Below the pieces are notes generated by a model. The model was not told the DNA's origin, ran no database searches, and saw nothing but the letters and a program-made list of their open reading frames with translations. A DNA stretch of 64,000 bases from RPQJ01 sp046347155 (GTDB lineage: Bacteria; Pseudomonadota; Gammaproteobacteria; Steroidobacterales; Steroidobacteraceae): the NCBI GenBank assembly GCA_046347155.1, contig JAXMGT010000001.1, positions 806,001-870,000 on the forward strand. Direction: 5' to 3'. How positions within the stretch are numbered: the stretch's first letter is position 1; each line of letters opens with the position of its first letter. Below, piece by piece: positions 7,149 through 16,998 of this stretch. Position numbers and translations under genes: made by a program.

Positions 7149-8240
7149 TCACGGGATCGCGGGCGAGGCCGGTGCCGGACCCAGCGTCTCGCCGACGTAA
7201 CGCAACAGCGCGTCGAACAGCGCCGCGCGCGGGAACTGCCTCGGGTCCGGCCGGCCCGAGAAGAACGGCATCTGCCGTTCGACGGCGATCGCGACGTCCC
7301 AGTGATCGGCATTCACGTAGCCGAGCAGCGTCGATCCCGGGATCACCGCGTCGCCGACGAGCACCTGGCCGTCGTTGCGCGTGTCCGTCGGCGCGAGCAT
7401 CTGCCACGAGGGCTCGAGCCCGCGGGCCAGGTGCTTGCGCGTCGGGAACGACGCAAGCGAGTAGTAGCGCACGTGCGCGGGCAGTGGGTGCGCCTCGAGC
7501 CACTGTCGGCGCACGTCGGGCAGCAGGCTCTCGATCACGCCGCCGTCCCCGGGGTCGCAGACCGACGCGAACGAATCCGAGAACAGCCGGTAGACGCCCT
7601 CGGCCGTGGCGGCGAGCGGCGATCCGTAGATCGGTCCGGCGACGCTCACGACGGCCGCGACGTGCGCTGCAAGGTCCGGGTAGTCGACGAGGAACTGCAG
7701 GCTGTCGACGGCACCCTTCGAGTAGCCGACCAGCACGATCCGGTCGTGTTCGCCGACCCCGGCCTCGCGGATCGCCGTGGCGAGTTCCGCGGCGTTGTGC
7801 CCCGCGCCCGATCGCCCGCTCACCATCGTCGCGCGCACGTCGGTGCCGGTCGCTTCCAGCCGCGAGATTTCCGCTTCGTACGGGACGGTGCCCTCGCGCC
7901 GGCAGTCCGCGAATGCACCGCTCACGACGAACACGCGCAGGTCGCCGGGCAGCGGCGGCGCGGTCGCGTCCGCGGACGGCGGCGGCTCGTCATCGAGTTT
8001 CCAGAGCAATGCGCCGCACCCGTTCCGGGCGCCTCGCACGTCGCCCGCCGCGCTCACCAGGTCGCAGAAGATCTGCCGGAACCGGGCCCGGCCGTCGCCG
8101 GTCCCGGCGTGCGTGCCGGCCGGCCACGCCGCCGACGTCGCGCGGAACTCTGAAGGTCGCGGTATGCCCGTGCACGCGGTCGCGAGCAGGACCACCGCGA
8201 CCAGGAGCGCCGGTCGGACCGTGCGTCGCGGCAGGTTCAT
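7149..8240 (-). CDS. Alpha/beta-hydrolase lipoprotein (lipase/esterase-like)
   Basis: The 363-residue protein has a lipobox LLATAC (Cys23). The hydrolase core starts at RVFVVSGAF (about 102). The nucleophile elbow is VGYSKG with Ser174; an Asp candidate is in the 300s (VNADHWD), where the His of the triad also fits. GYSKG with Lys after Ser is seen in some serine esterases. A fatty-acyl ester or lipid substrate is inferred from its place between LssY_C and phospholipase D genes. ATGA overlap with the LssY_C stop indicates coupled translation. Confidence 0.75.
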   Translation of the reverse strand: MNLPRRTVRPALLVAVVLLATACTGIPRPSEFRATSAAWPAGTHAGTGDGRARFRQIFCDLVSAAGDVRGARNGCGALLWKLDDEPPPSADATAPPLPGDLRVFVVSGAFADCRREGTVPYEAEISRLEATGTDVRATMVSGRSGAGHNAAELATAIREAGVGEHDRIVLVGYSKGAVDSLQFLVDYPDLAAHVAAVVSVAGPIYGSPLAATAEGVYRLFSDSFASVCDPGDGGVIESLLPDVRRQWLEAHPLPAHVRYYSLASFPTRKHLARGLEPSWQMLAPTDTRNDGQVLVGDAVIPGSTLLGYVNADHWDVAIAVERQMPFFSGRPDPRQFPRAALFDALLRYVGETLGPAPASPAIP

Positions 8241-9649
8241 GGCCCCGGCGGCGGCGCGGCGGGTGGCAGCGGTCGGACGTGGCGGCGTGCCGCGTCGCTC
8301 TGGCCCTCGGCGACCGGAGCCGCGGACTGCTCCCACTGCAGGCTGTGGATCCGGTCGGGCGGCACCGGATCCAGCGAGAGGATGACCACGAGCCGCATGC
8401 CGTCGCTGAAATACGGGTCGCCGGTCAGGTTCACGCGCGGGCGGTCGGGCGTCGCGGCAGCGCTGCCTTTCACGAAGCCGAACGCGCCGACGAACCCCTG
8501 CGCGACCAGGCTGTGCAGCAGGTACTCTCGCGTCGTGTCGACCTGCGGGTCGATCACGTGCGTCGTGAGCGTCGGCGACTTCGTCGTGATCTTGACGCCG
8601 ATGTCGCGACTGATCTGGCCGACCCACACGGACCGGCCGTCGTAGCGGAATGGCGCGAGCCACAGGCGCATGTGGTTGCGTTGCGAGATGTTGTTCCGCG
8701 CGCGCTGCAGCGCGACGTCCTGCGCGCGGCCGTACACGTAGAGGCTGCTGACCGGTGCGACCGGGTAGGGCGTGTCGTTGATCGCGGCGCCGACCATCCG
8801 TGTGACTGAGTTGAACGTGATTCGGTGCGTGAACGACCAGCCGCTGCGCGACAGCGCATTCAGCACGTCGTCCGCATTCCCGACCAGCACGATGTTGAGC
8901 GGGTCGCCGTCGCCGTCGCCATCCGAGTTCGTCGCGCAGCAGGGCAACTGCTCGAGCGTCGCGCGCAACTGCGCGAGGTCGAGTTCCGGGAGCACCTGGC
9001 CGCCGTAGACGGTCGCCGGGTCCATCCGTTCGTAGTCGAAGTCACCGTCCGGCAGGGGCAGCGGGAAATCGAAGCGCAGTTCGCGCCGCGCCTGCGTCGG
9101 AGGACCGCCGGCGTCCTCGAGGTAGGCGTCGCCCTGCAGCCGGATGTCCACGTAGCGACCGCCCTCGACGCGCGGCAGGAACACGTATCCCTCGGTCTCA
9201 GTGCGGGGCTCGAGGGCTGCGCGGATCGATTCGTCCCGGAAGAGCTGGTGCAGGGCCTTGCGCTGGTCGTCCGGCACCCCGTGCTCCACGAGCAGCGCTG
9301 CCTCCTCCTCGGAGTAGAAGTCCGGGTCGATCATCGTGCGTATGAGCCACAGCCGGCGGTCCGAGCCGTTGCGCACGTTCATCCACAGCGCCTGCAGGCC
9401 GGCCGCCCCGAGGTCGACGCCGAAATTGCGCTCGGCCTGCTCGTCCGTGAGCATGGCGACCGATACCGTGACGTCGCCGACCGTCTTCGACCGGACGTCC
9501 CGCAGTTCATCCGGCGTGCGCAGCGGCGTTGGCGCGAACGCGGCGGTCGAGGCACAGCCCGAGACCACGAGGCCGAGGCACGCGACCGCGGCGATACGCG
9601 GCCACACGCTGCGACCGGTCCTGGCCATCCGCCCCGCGCCTGCGCCCAT
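8237..9649 (-). CDS. LssY_C-domain outer-membrane or periplasmic lipoprotein
   Basis: The 470-residue protein has a lipoprotein signal with Cys32 (LVVSGCAS). Residues about 230-400 match the LssY C-terminal domain: PLNIVLVGNADDVLNALSRS, then GWSFTHRITFNSVTRM, SLYVYGRAQDVALQRAR, and RNHMRLWLAP. In other bacteria this domain is fused to, or coded near, PAP2 or DedA-type membrane proteins; its activity is not known. The N-terminal part (50-220) is predicted soluble with acidic loops. The start at 9649 has AGGAG 8 nt upstream; an inner ATG at 9628 is weaker. First gene of the lipoprotein operon. Confidence 0.75.
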   Translation of the reverse strand: MGAGAGRMARTGRSVWPRIAAVACLGLVVSGCASTAAFAPTPLRTPDELRDVRSKTVGDVTVSVAMLTDEQAERNFGVDLGAAGLQALWMNVRNGSDRRLWLIRTMIDPDFYSEEEAALLVEHGVPDDQRKALHQLFRDESIRAALEPRTETEGYVFLPRVEGGRYVDIRLQGDAYLEDAGGPPTQARRELRFDFPLPLPDGDFDYERMDPATVYGGQVLPELDLAQLRATLEQLPCCATNSDGDGDGDPLNIVLVGNADDVLNALSRSGWSFTHRITFNSVTRMVGAAINDTPYPVAPVSSLYVYGRAQDVALQRARNNISQRNHMRLWLAPFRYDGRSVWVGQISRDIGVKITTKSPTLTTHVIDPQVDTTREYLLHSLVAQGFVGAFGFVKGSAAATPDRPRVNLTGDPYFSDGMRLVVILSLDPVPPDRIHSLQWEQSAAPVAEGQSDAARRHVRPLPPAAPPPGP

Positions 9650-9679
9650 CCCGCCGTCTCCTGCCCCCGCCCCGGGCCC

Positions 9680-9685
9680 AATTTA
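9680..9685 (-). promoter_or_regulatory. -10 element of the lipoprotein operon
   Basis: TAAATT on the minus strand, 30 nt upstream of the LssY_C start. It lies in a short AT-rich patch of a G+C-rich intergenic region. Confidence 0.35.
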
Positions 9686-9761
9686 CTTGGTCCGCAGGCT
9701 TTCAGGCATCCCCGGGCGCGTTATCGGCGCAAGCCACGATGCGCACGGACGGCGCCGGCCC

Positions 9762-9767
9762 TAGACT
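9762..9767 (+). promoter_or_regulatory. -10 element upstream of the DUF3187 gene
   Basis: TAGACT, 31 nt before the GTG at 9799. No clear -35. Confidence 0.35.
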
Positions 9768-9798
9768 CCGCCGACCGGGTGTCGGAGCGGGGTGCGTC

Positions 9799-10770
9799 GT
9801 GCGTCGCAAACAACTCGTCGGTCTCGTGATTCTGGCGGCCGTCCTGCCGGCCGGGGTGCGGGCCGAGCCGCTCGTCACGATGAACCAGAACCCGCTCGTC
9901 CTGCCCTACGGACTGCCACTGCCGCTGCCGGCCCGGTTGTCGTCGGCCGGCCACGGCCGTTACGGCGTCGTGGCCAACTGGTCGAACACCGCGACGATCG
10001 AGGATTCGGGCACCTGGAACGCCACGGTCGATGCCGAGACGGTGGACCTGCGTTTGCGCGTCGAGTACGCGCTCGACGATCGCTGGGCACTGATGGCCGA
10101 GATACCCTGGCGCAGCATCGGCGGGGGCTCGCTCGACGGGGCGATCGAGGGCTGGCACGACTTCTGGGGAATGCCGAACGGCGACCGGGACCAGTTGCCG
10201 AGCGACGGCTACCTGATCGAGGTGAATCGCGACGGGCAGCCGCTGCTGAACCTCGACGACACCGGCTCGGGTGTCGCGGACATCCCGATCCGGGGCGGCT
10301 ACCAGCTCCACGCGGACGAGAAGACCGCGGTGTCCGCCTGGCTCACCGTGGACCTGCCCACCGGCGATCCGGACTACCTGCTCGGCAATGGTGCGACTGA
10401 CGTGGCCGTGAGCCTCGCCGCGCAATCGCAGGTCGCGGAGCACTGGCAGGTGTTCGGCCAGTTCGACGTCGCGTGGCTCGGTGCCGGTGACGTGCTGCGG
10501 GGGTTCCAGCAGGACTGGGTCGTCGCCGGGCTCGCGGGTGTGACCTGGAACGCGTGGCGCGCACTCGACCTGACGGTGCAGGTCGACGCGAATTCCAAGG
10601 TCTTCGACGTCCCGGTGAATGGCGTGTCGGGCGACGCCGTCGTCCTCGGCTTCGGCGGCACGTGGCGCACGACCGGGGGCTGGCGCTTCGACCTCGGGAT
10701 GGAAGAGGACGTCGATGTCGGTGCCTCGCCGGACGCGACGTTCTACCTGCTGGCGCAGAAGTCGTTCTGA
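9799..10770 (+). CDS. DUF3187-family exported protein
   Basis: The GTG at 9799 gives 323 residues beginning with a clean signal peptide (cleavage after GVRA, residue about 22); longer in-frame starts add no such signal. The mature protein shows alternating amphipathic strands, a WALMAEIPWRSIGGG segment, IEGWHDFWGMPNGDRDQLP and a C-terminal aromatic residue (QKSF). This matches the DUF3187 family, which looks like an outer-membrane beta-barrel; function is unknown. It stands alone between a divergent operon and the RHS toxin. A hairpin follows its stop. Confidence 0.75.
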   Translation: MRRKQLVGLVILAAVLPAGVRAEPLVTMNQNPLVLPYGLPLPLPARLSSAGHGRYGVVANWSNTATIEDSGTWNATVDAETVDLRLRVEYALDDRWALMAEIPWRSIGGGSLDGAIEGWHDFWGMPNGDRDQLPSDGYLIEVNRDGQPLLNLDDTGSGVADIPIRGGYQLHADEKTAVSAWLTVDLPTGDPDYLLGNGATDVAVSLAAQSQVAEHWQVFGQFDVAWLGAGDVLRGFQQDWVVAGLAGVTWNAWRALDLTVQVDANSKVFDVPVNGVSGDAVVLGFGGTWRTTGGWRFDLGMEEDVDVGASPDATFYLLAQKSF

Positions 10771-10773
10771 ACC

Positions 10774-10790
10774 CGCGGCGTCCGGCCGCG
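10774..10790 (+). terminator. Terminator-like hairpin after the DUF3187 gene
   Basis: CGCGGC and GCCGCG pair around the loop GTCCG, 4 nt after the stop codon. No T-tract follows. Confidence 0.35.
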
Positions 10791-10850
10791 CACACCAAAT
10801 CTGCACGGACCCGCGCGATAGCCGCGGTGATCCTGACCCGTCGCCGGACC

Positions 10851-10856
10851 TAGCCT
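10851..10856 (+). promoter_or_regulatory. -10 element upstream of the RHS toxin gene
   Basis: TAGCCT lies 35 nt before the ATG at 10892. GGGAGG is a strong ribosome-binding site 5-6 nt before that ATG. Confidence 0.35.
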
Positions 10857-10891
10857 GCGATCGCATTCCAGCGCATCGACAGGGAGGTCAC

Positions 10892-13800
10892 ATGCGACAG
10901 GTATCGACGACGCGCCCGGCCATGGCCGTGGCGATGAGCGTGCTCGCGTTTGCGGCGGGCGCAGGCTGGGTCGGGGATCCCTCGTCGGTGGCCGCGGCGG
11001 CGACCACGGCGGCGGCGACCGCCGCCGGGCGTACGACGGGCGCGTTCGCCGTGAGCTCGACCGGCGCCGCGACGTACCGCATTCCCATCTGGACGCCACC
11101 GGGTGCCGGTGGGATCGCCGCCGACCTGGCGCTCGTCTACAACAGCCGCGGCGGCAACGGCGTCGCGGGCGTCGGCTGGTCCATCGCCGGGCTCTCGACG
11201 ATCACGCGCTGCAACCGGACGATCGCCCAGGACGGCGTGCCGGCCGCGGTGTCGAACACGACGTCGGACCGCTACTGCCTCGACGGGCAGCAACTCAAGC
11301 TCGTGAGTGGCGTTGCCGGCCAGCCCGGGGCCACCTACGCGACCGAGGTCGAGTCGTGGTCGCGGGTGGTCGCGAACGGCGTCGCCGGCGGCGGACCGCA
11401 GTCGTTCACGGTCACGCGCCGTGACGGACTCGTGGCCGAATATGGCTCGACGGCGGATGCGCGGGCCTACGCGGGCGCGTCCGCGACCGTGCGCACCTGG
11501 GCGCTGTCGGCCGTGCGCGATCGCGCCGGCAACACGCTGTCCGTCAGTTACGTGAACGAGGCCGCGCAGGGTGCATACACGGGCGGCACGTTCCGAGTCG
11601 CGGCCATCGACTACCCGCGGACCGCGACCGGGCAGGGGCCGTACTACCGCGTGTCGTTCGCGTATTCGGCTCGACCGGCCGGCGACGTGCCGACCGGATA
11701 CCTGGCCGGCGCCCCGGTGACGGAGTCGAGCCGGCTCGATTCCATCGCGGTCACGTCGCTGGCAACCGGGGCGGTGCTGCGCACCTATCGCCTCGGCTAC
11801 ACGTCCGGGTCGGCGAGCGGTCGGCTGCAGCTCGGGAGTGTCCAGGAATGTGGCCCGACGTCCTGCCTCGAGCCCACGACGATCGACTACCAGCACGGGG
11901 CCCAGGGCTGGTCCGCGACGCCGACCGGCACCGCGCTCAACGCGTCCTACAAGGCCGCGACCCGTGCGATCGACGTGAATGGCGACGGTCTCGTCGACCT
12001 GCTGCACCCGGTCGGACTCGGCAACGGCAAGATGAGCTGGCGCGTCGCGTTCTCCCAGGGCGACGGCTACGGCAGCGCCATCGACACCGGTGCATCGGCC
12101 GACGCGTCGGCGGCGTTGATCGTCGGGCGATTCCTCGGCAACGGGCGCACGCAGTTCCTGATCGCGCAGGGCGGGTACTGGACGCTCGTGTCCTGGAACG
12201 GGTCGGGCTTCGACCGCACCCCGACCGGCATCGCGCAGGCGGGCGAGTACCTCGCCGCGGACCTCGACGGCGACGGTCTCGACGACCTGCTGTCGGTGTC
12301 GTGGTCGACGACGGCGCAGGTGCACGGCCGGCGCAACCTGACGGCGCCGGTGTCGGGTGCTGCAGCGGCCCTGTTCGCCGCCTCGCGCGAACTGCTGTGG
12401 GAAGCGACCGGCGTCTCGCCGGACGTCGCGGGTTACGACAACGTGGCCGACCTGAACGGCGATGGCCGCGCCGACCTGGCGATCCGCGTGACGGGCAGTG
12501 CGAAGCGAGCCGTCACGTGGATCATCCCGCTGCTGTCGAACGGCTTCGGCACGCCGATGACGGTCGGGACGCGACGCGAGTTACTCCCGAGCGGCAACCA
12601 GATCATCGTCGACTGGAATGCGGACGGCTGCTCGGACCTGCTGCAGGTCAAGAGCGTGATGATTTCGAACTGTGCCGGCGACCTGCGCGAGGTTGCGCTC
12701 GCCCCGGTGGGTGTCGTCCAGGATGCGACCGGCGCCCCGACCGTGCTTGCGGCCGACTGGGACGCCGACGGCCGCAGCGACCTGCTCTACGTGAGTTCCG
12801 CCGCGGGCGGCAGTCCGAACCAGTGGTACGTGATCCGCTCGACCGGGTCCGGCGGCGCGGCGCCCGTCAGTACCGGCGTGTCCGCGCCGAACAGCACGGG
12901 CTGGGTGGTCGCCGACGTCGACGGCGATGGGCAGGCCGAACTGGTCTGGCGCGATGATGGCCACAATGGCTGGCTGCGCTACCACGCGCGCCGCTCCCCC
13001 GGCGTCGCTGCGGACCTCGCGACGACGTTCTCGGACGGCTACGGGATGGCGAAGTCGGTCGCCTACGGCTCGATCGCCGCGGATCCGGCGTACCTGCGCC
13101 CGTCCGGCGCGACATTCCCGGAAGTCGACTATCGCGGGCCGCTGCAGGTCGTGAAGTCCGTCGTCGAGACGGACGGCACCGGCGGTACGTACACGCGAAC
13201 CTTCGAGTACCAGGGCGCCCGCGTCCACGTGCAGGGGCGGGGTTTCGAGGGGTTCGAGACCGTGCGCGAACGGGATACGCGCAACTCGGGTGTCCTCGAG
13301 ACCCGGTACCTGCGGGCATTCCCGCACACCGGCACGCTGGTCGGCCGCTCCGTGCTGCAGCCCAACGGCACCACACCCGTGTCCGAATGGACCGCGAGCG
13401 CGGATCGCCGACTCCTCGGCACCGGCATCGAACAGCGCTCGCTGACGTATCTCTCCACCACGCGTCTCCTGCAGTACGAGGTCGGTGGCACGCTGGACGG
13501 CCAGCGGATCGCCGAGGCCATCGAGGCCAGCGCCTGGGACGACTACGGCAACCGCACGCGCCTCGACCGCACGGTGACCGACCACGACGCGGCGTCGCCG
13601 TTCGCGGGCGGCGCATGGTCCACGACCGTCGTGACCGGCTACGTCAACGACACCACGAGCCACTGCCTGGGCCTGCCGTCGTCGACGGCCGTGACCCAGT
13701 CGGTGCCCGGGCAGCCGCCGCGCACGCGGACCACCGCTTACACGGTGGACGCGGTCGCGTGCCGAGTCACCGGACAGGTCGTCGAACCCGGCACGCCCGC

Positions 13801-16800
13801 GCTGCGGGTCACGACGGTGTTTGGCTTCGATGCCTGCGGCAACCTGGGCTCCGTGCAGGTGACCGGCTCGACGCCGGCCGGCGCGGCGATGCCCGCCCGC
13901 ACGAGCGCGTACGGCTACGGCACCCGCTGCCAGTTGCCCGAGACGATGACCGATGCACTCGGCCAGACGACCCGGATCGCCTACGACTATGACCGCGGCG
14001 TGGCGGTCTCCGTCACCGACCCGAACGGCGTCGCGACGAGATGGGACTACGACGAGTTCGGGCGCCGCGTCGTCGAGCGGCGACCGGACGGCACGACGAC
14101 GTCGTGGTCATACGAGTCCTGCCGCAACGGCCCGTGCTGGGGCGGGGCCGACCTGAGACTGCACGTGTACGAGACCTCGAAGGGCGCGACCGGCGCGATC
14201 TACGACCAGCGGGAGCGGCTGTACGACGGTTTCGAGCGGCTGCGCTCGCACCAGTACATGCGGGTCCTCGGGGCGTGGGTCACCGAGTCGACCCAGTACG
14301 ACGCCTTCGGGCGTCCCGTGGCTCGGCAGCTGCCGGCGTCGAATGGCGGCAATGGTTCCGTTGCGTGGGGATACGACCTGCTCGGGCGGGTGGTGTCGTA
14401 CCGGCTGTTGCAGCCCTCCGGCACGGTCGACCGCTCGTACCTGTTCCGTTACGCAGGTCGGCAGGTGCAGGCCACCGACCCGCTCGGTCGCACGCGGACA
14501 CGGGTCACCGACGTGGCCGGTCGCCTGCGCCGGGTCATCGACCCCGCACCGGGCGGCACGACGAGCTACGACTACGACGCGTTCGGCGGCCTCGTACGGA
14601 CGCTGGATCCGGGCGGGGCCGTGTCGACCGGGAGCTACAACGTGCGCGGATTCCGCACGCAGTGGATCGACGCCGACCGTGGCGCCTGGTCCTACAGTGG
14701 AAACTCGCTGAACGAGCTGGTCGGCTGGACCGACGCGCGCGGCCAGATCTTCACCGTCACGCGGGATGCGCTCGGGCGCGTGACCTCGCGCACCGAGCCG
14801 GAGGGCACGAGCACCTGGACCTGGGGTACCTCCGCGTCCGCGCATGAGATCGGGCGGCTGCGCTCCGCGTATGGCTACGGCCTGGCGGAGGACCTCGCGT
14901 ACGACGCGTACGGCCGGCTCGCCTCACGCACGATCACGACGGACCAGCCCTACCGGTACGACTACTCGTATGACCCGAACGGGGCGCTCGAAACGCTCGC
15001 GTACCCGTCGAGCCCGGTGCCGGCGGGCCAGTCGGGCGACCGGTTGAAGCTGCAGTTCGGCCACAGCTACGGCTCGATCGTGCGAATCACGGACGTCACG
15101 GCAGGCGTGACGCCGGGTCGCGTCCTGTGGTCGTTGCAGTCCGCGAACGACGCCGGCCGGGCCACGACCGAGTCGCTCGGCGCCGGGCTCGTGAACGTCA
15201 CGAGCGCCTACCGGCCGGTCACGCTCGAACCCATTGCACGGCAGGCCGGTGTCGCACCCTCGCCGTCGAATCGCCAGGACCTTGCTTACCAGTGGGACGC
15301 GGCGGGCAACCTCGCGTCGCGGGGTGACCTCGGTCGATCCCAGTTGGAGACCTACTCCGTCGACGCACTCGACCGCGTGCAGTCTTCGACGCTGAACGGT
15401 GCGCCGGCCCTCGCGATCAGTTACGACGCGGCCGGCAACGTGCTGGGCCGGTCCGGGGTCGGCGCCTATGCATACGGCGATCCGGCGCACCCGCATGCGG
15501 TCACCTCGGCGGGCGGGCACACGTACTCGTACGACGCGAACGGCAACCAGGTCACGCGCGACGGCGCCTCGCAGGCCTGGGCGTCGTTCAACCTGCCACT
15601 GCAGCTCGCGCAGCCGTTCGACGGCGTCACGTACCAGAGCCGGTTCAACTACGGTCCCGACCATGGTCGGTGGAAGCAGGTCGCCACCTATTCGAATGGC
15701 ACCGAGACCACCCACTACGTCGGTGGGTTGCTCGAGAAGGAGCACACGACGTCGACGAACCGCACGTACTGGCGGCACTACGTGCCGACGCCATCCGGGC
15801 TTTCGATCGTCGTGTCTCGCAACTCGGATGGCACGGCGTCGACCGGCTACCTGCTCACCGACCACCTCGGCAGCACGGACACGGTGCTCGACGCGTCGGG
15901 CAATGTGATCGCGAGGATGGGCTACGGTGCGTTCGGCGAGCGACGCGCGCCGGACTGGGCCGGGATCGCCAACACGACCCGGCGCGGGTACACGGGACAC
16001 GAGCACCTCGACAACCTCGCGCTCGTGCACATGAACGGCCGGGTCTACGATCCGATGCTCGCCCGGTTCCTGTCCGTCGACCCGCTGGTCGGGGACCCGG
16101 GCGACAGCCAGCAACTCAACCCGTATGCCTACGTCGGCAACCGACCGCTCACGGCTGTCGATCCGACCGGCCACGAACTCGTCTGCGCGATGGTGTGCAC
16201 GACGATCGTAAACACGGTGGTCGCGTCACTCGCGAACTGGTTCGGCCCGGGGCCGGAACCGAAGCCTCCGGCCGCCGCGCTGCCCGGGCAGTCCGCGCAG
16301 ACGGGAACCGCGATGTGCGGGCCCGGCCAGGCATCGGCCGCGTGTGCGGGTGGGGTCGTCGGTGGCTCGATGGGAACAGATCCGGAAGGCTACGACATCG
16401 TCGACCGCCTGATGGACGCGAGTCTCGCGTTCGACGCCTATATGAACGAGCTCGAGACTTCGTGGCGGGGCAGTTGGTGGGCGGAGCAAAGCACCTACAC
16501 GTTTTGCGGGACCGCTTGTGCGCGCACGTGGGTGGGCGATCCAAATGCCTGGAACGCACCACAGGCGAACACAGCGAGCAATCTGGATCGTCTCCTGCAG
16601 CCAACGCTGTCTCTCGCGCCCGTCCTGATACCGGCCGTTCGAGCGGTCATGTCGGGCGGTGCCTCCGCCGGCGGCGCAGCAGCGGGCACAACCAAGGCTA
16701 TCTCCGAGGTGCGATATACCCAGCCCGGCGAGAGGTTCTTCAGGTACGAGTCGGCCAACCCAGCGTTCAGCCGGGTCACGCCGACCGGTGGCGTAACCCC

Positions 16801-16996
16801 CGGCACTTTCGCGGCGCCCGCCACCGACGGGTTGGTGCCGGTCGGAAACAGAATCGCGACGTACAACCTTCCGACTCGCTCGATCCCACGAACGAGGGTT
16901 ATCCTCCTCGAGCCGCCGGCCGGCACCCCGGTGGTTGGCCCGAGGTCCGTGGTCGGCGGCACCGGCAACGAAGTCATTTTTCCGTTCGGGTTCTAG
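10892..16996 (+). CDS. Secreted SpvB/RHS-repeat polymorphic toxin
   Basis: This 2034-residue protein has a Sec-like signal (residues 1-32, cleavage less certain). The SpvB-like domain covers about 45-110 (TGAFAVSSTGAATYRIP, GGNGVAGVGWSIAGLS). Residues about 359-690 hold six FG-GAP/VCBS-type calcium loops (DVNGDGLVDLL, DLDGDGLDDLL, DLNGDGRADLA, DWNADGCSDLL, DWDADGRSDLL, DVDGDGQAELV). A TcdB-like middle region follows to about 820, then RHS/YD repeats from about 1030 to 1590 (YDYDEFGR, YDAYGRLASR, YDPNGALETL). The RHS core ends with LARFLSVDP ... NPYAYVGNRPLTAVDPTGHE (1680-1762), the usual processing boundary. The last 272 residues are a variable toxin tip. This architecture is that of ABC-toxin/RHS cages that carry a C-terminal effector. 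The tip activity is unassigned. Confidence 0.85.
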   Translation: MRQVSTTRPAMAVAMSVLAFAAGAGWVGDPSSVAAAATTAAATAAGRTTGAFAVSSTGAATYRIPIWTPPGAGGIAADLALVYNSRGGNGVAGVGWSIAGLSTITRCNRTIAQDGVPAAVSNTTSDRYCLDGQQLKLVSGVAGQPGATYATEVESWSRVVANGVAGGGPQSFTVTRRDGLVAEYGSTADARAYAGASATVRTWALSAVRDRAGNTLSVSYVNEAAQGAYTGGTFRVAAIDYPRTATGQGPYYRVSFAYSARPAGDVPTGYLAGAPVTESSRLDSIAVTSLATGAVLRTYRLGYTSGSASGRLQLGSVQECGPTSCLEPTTIDYQHGAQGWSATPTGTALNASYKAATRAIDVNGDGLVDLLHPVGLGNGKMSWRVAFSQGDGYGSAIDTGASADASAALIVGRFLGNGRTQFLIAQGGYWTLVSWNGSGFDRTPTGIAQAGEYLAADLDGDGLDDLLSVSWSTTAQVHGRRNLTAPVSGAAAALFAASRELLWEATGVSPDVAGYDNVADLNGDGRADLAIRVTGSAKRAVTWIIPLLSNGFGTPMTVGTRRELLPSGNQIIVDWNADGCSDLLQVKSVMISNCAGDLREVALAPVGVVQDATGAPTVLAADWDADGRSDLLYVSSAAGGSPNQWYVIRSTGSGGAAPVSTGVSAPNSTGWVVADVDGDGQAELVWRDDGHNGWLRYHARRSPGVAADLATTFSDGYGMAKSVAYGSIAADPAYLRPSGATFPEVDYRGPLQVVKSVVETDGTGGTYTRTFEYQGARVHVQGRGFEGFETVRERDTRNSGVLETRYLRAFPHTGTLVGRSVLQPNGTTPVSEWTASADRRLLGTGIEQRSLTYLSTTRLLQYEVGGTLDGQRIAEAIEASAWDDYGNRTRLDRTVTDHDAASPFAGGAWSTTVVTGYVNDTTSHCLGLPSSTAVTQSVPGQPPRTRTTAYTVDAVACRVTGQVVEPGTPALRVTTVFGFDACGNLGSVQVTGSTPAGAAMPARTSAYGYGTRCQLPETMTDALGQTTRIAYDYDRGVAVSVTDPNGVATRWDYDEFGRRVVERRPDGTTTSWSYESCRNGPCWGGADLRLHVYETSKGATGAIYDQRERLYDGFERLRSHQYMRVLGAWVTESTQYDAFGRPVARQLPASNGGNGSVAWGYDLLGRVVSYRLLQPSGTVDRSYLFRYAGRQVQATDPLGRTRTRVTDVAGRLRRVIDPAPGGTTSYDYDAFGGLVRTLDPGGAVSTGSYNVRGFRTQWIDADRGAWSYSGNSLNELVGWTDARGQIFTVTRDALGRVTSRTEPEGTSTWTWGTSASAHEIGRLRSAYGYGLAEDLAYDAYGRLASRTITTDQPYRYDYSYDPNGALETLAYPSSPVPAGQSGDRLKLQFGHSYGSIVRITDVTAGVTPGRVLWSLQSANDAGRATTESLGAGLVNVTSAYRPVTLEPIARQAGVAPSPSNRQDLAYQWDAAGNLASRGDLGRSQLETYSVDALDRVQSSTLNGAPALAISYDAAGNVLGRSGVGAYAYGDPAHPHAVTSAGGHTYSYDANGNQVTRDGASQAWASFNLPLQLAQPFDGVTYQSRFNYGPDHGRWKQVATYSNGTETTHYVGGLLEKEHTTSTNRTYWRHYVPTPSGLSIVVSRNSDGTASTGYLLTDHLGSTDTVLDASGNVIARMGYGAFGERRAPDWAGIANTTRRGYTGHEHLDNLALVHMNGRVYDPMLARFLSVDPLVGDPGDSQQLNPYAYVGNRPLTAVDPTGHELVCAMVCTTIVNTVVASLANWFGPGPEPKPPAAALPGQSAQTGTAMCGPGQASAACAGGVVGGSMGTDPEGYDIVDRLMDASLAFDAYMNELETSWRGSWWAEQSTYTFCGTACARTWVGDPNAWNAPQANTASNLDRLLQPTLSLAPVLIPAVRAVMSGGASAGGAAAGTTKAISEVRYTQPGERFFRYESANPAFSRVTPTGGVTPGTFAAPATDGLVPVGNRIATYNLPTRSIPRTRVILLEPPAGTPVVGPRSVVGGTGNEVIFPFGF

Positions 16997-16998
16997 AG

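Noticed and set aside
13980..15660. Tandem DNA repeats or CRISPR array in the RHS gene
   Set aside because: The repeats are at protein level (YD motifs) within one open frame; DNA copies are divergent and irregularly spaced.
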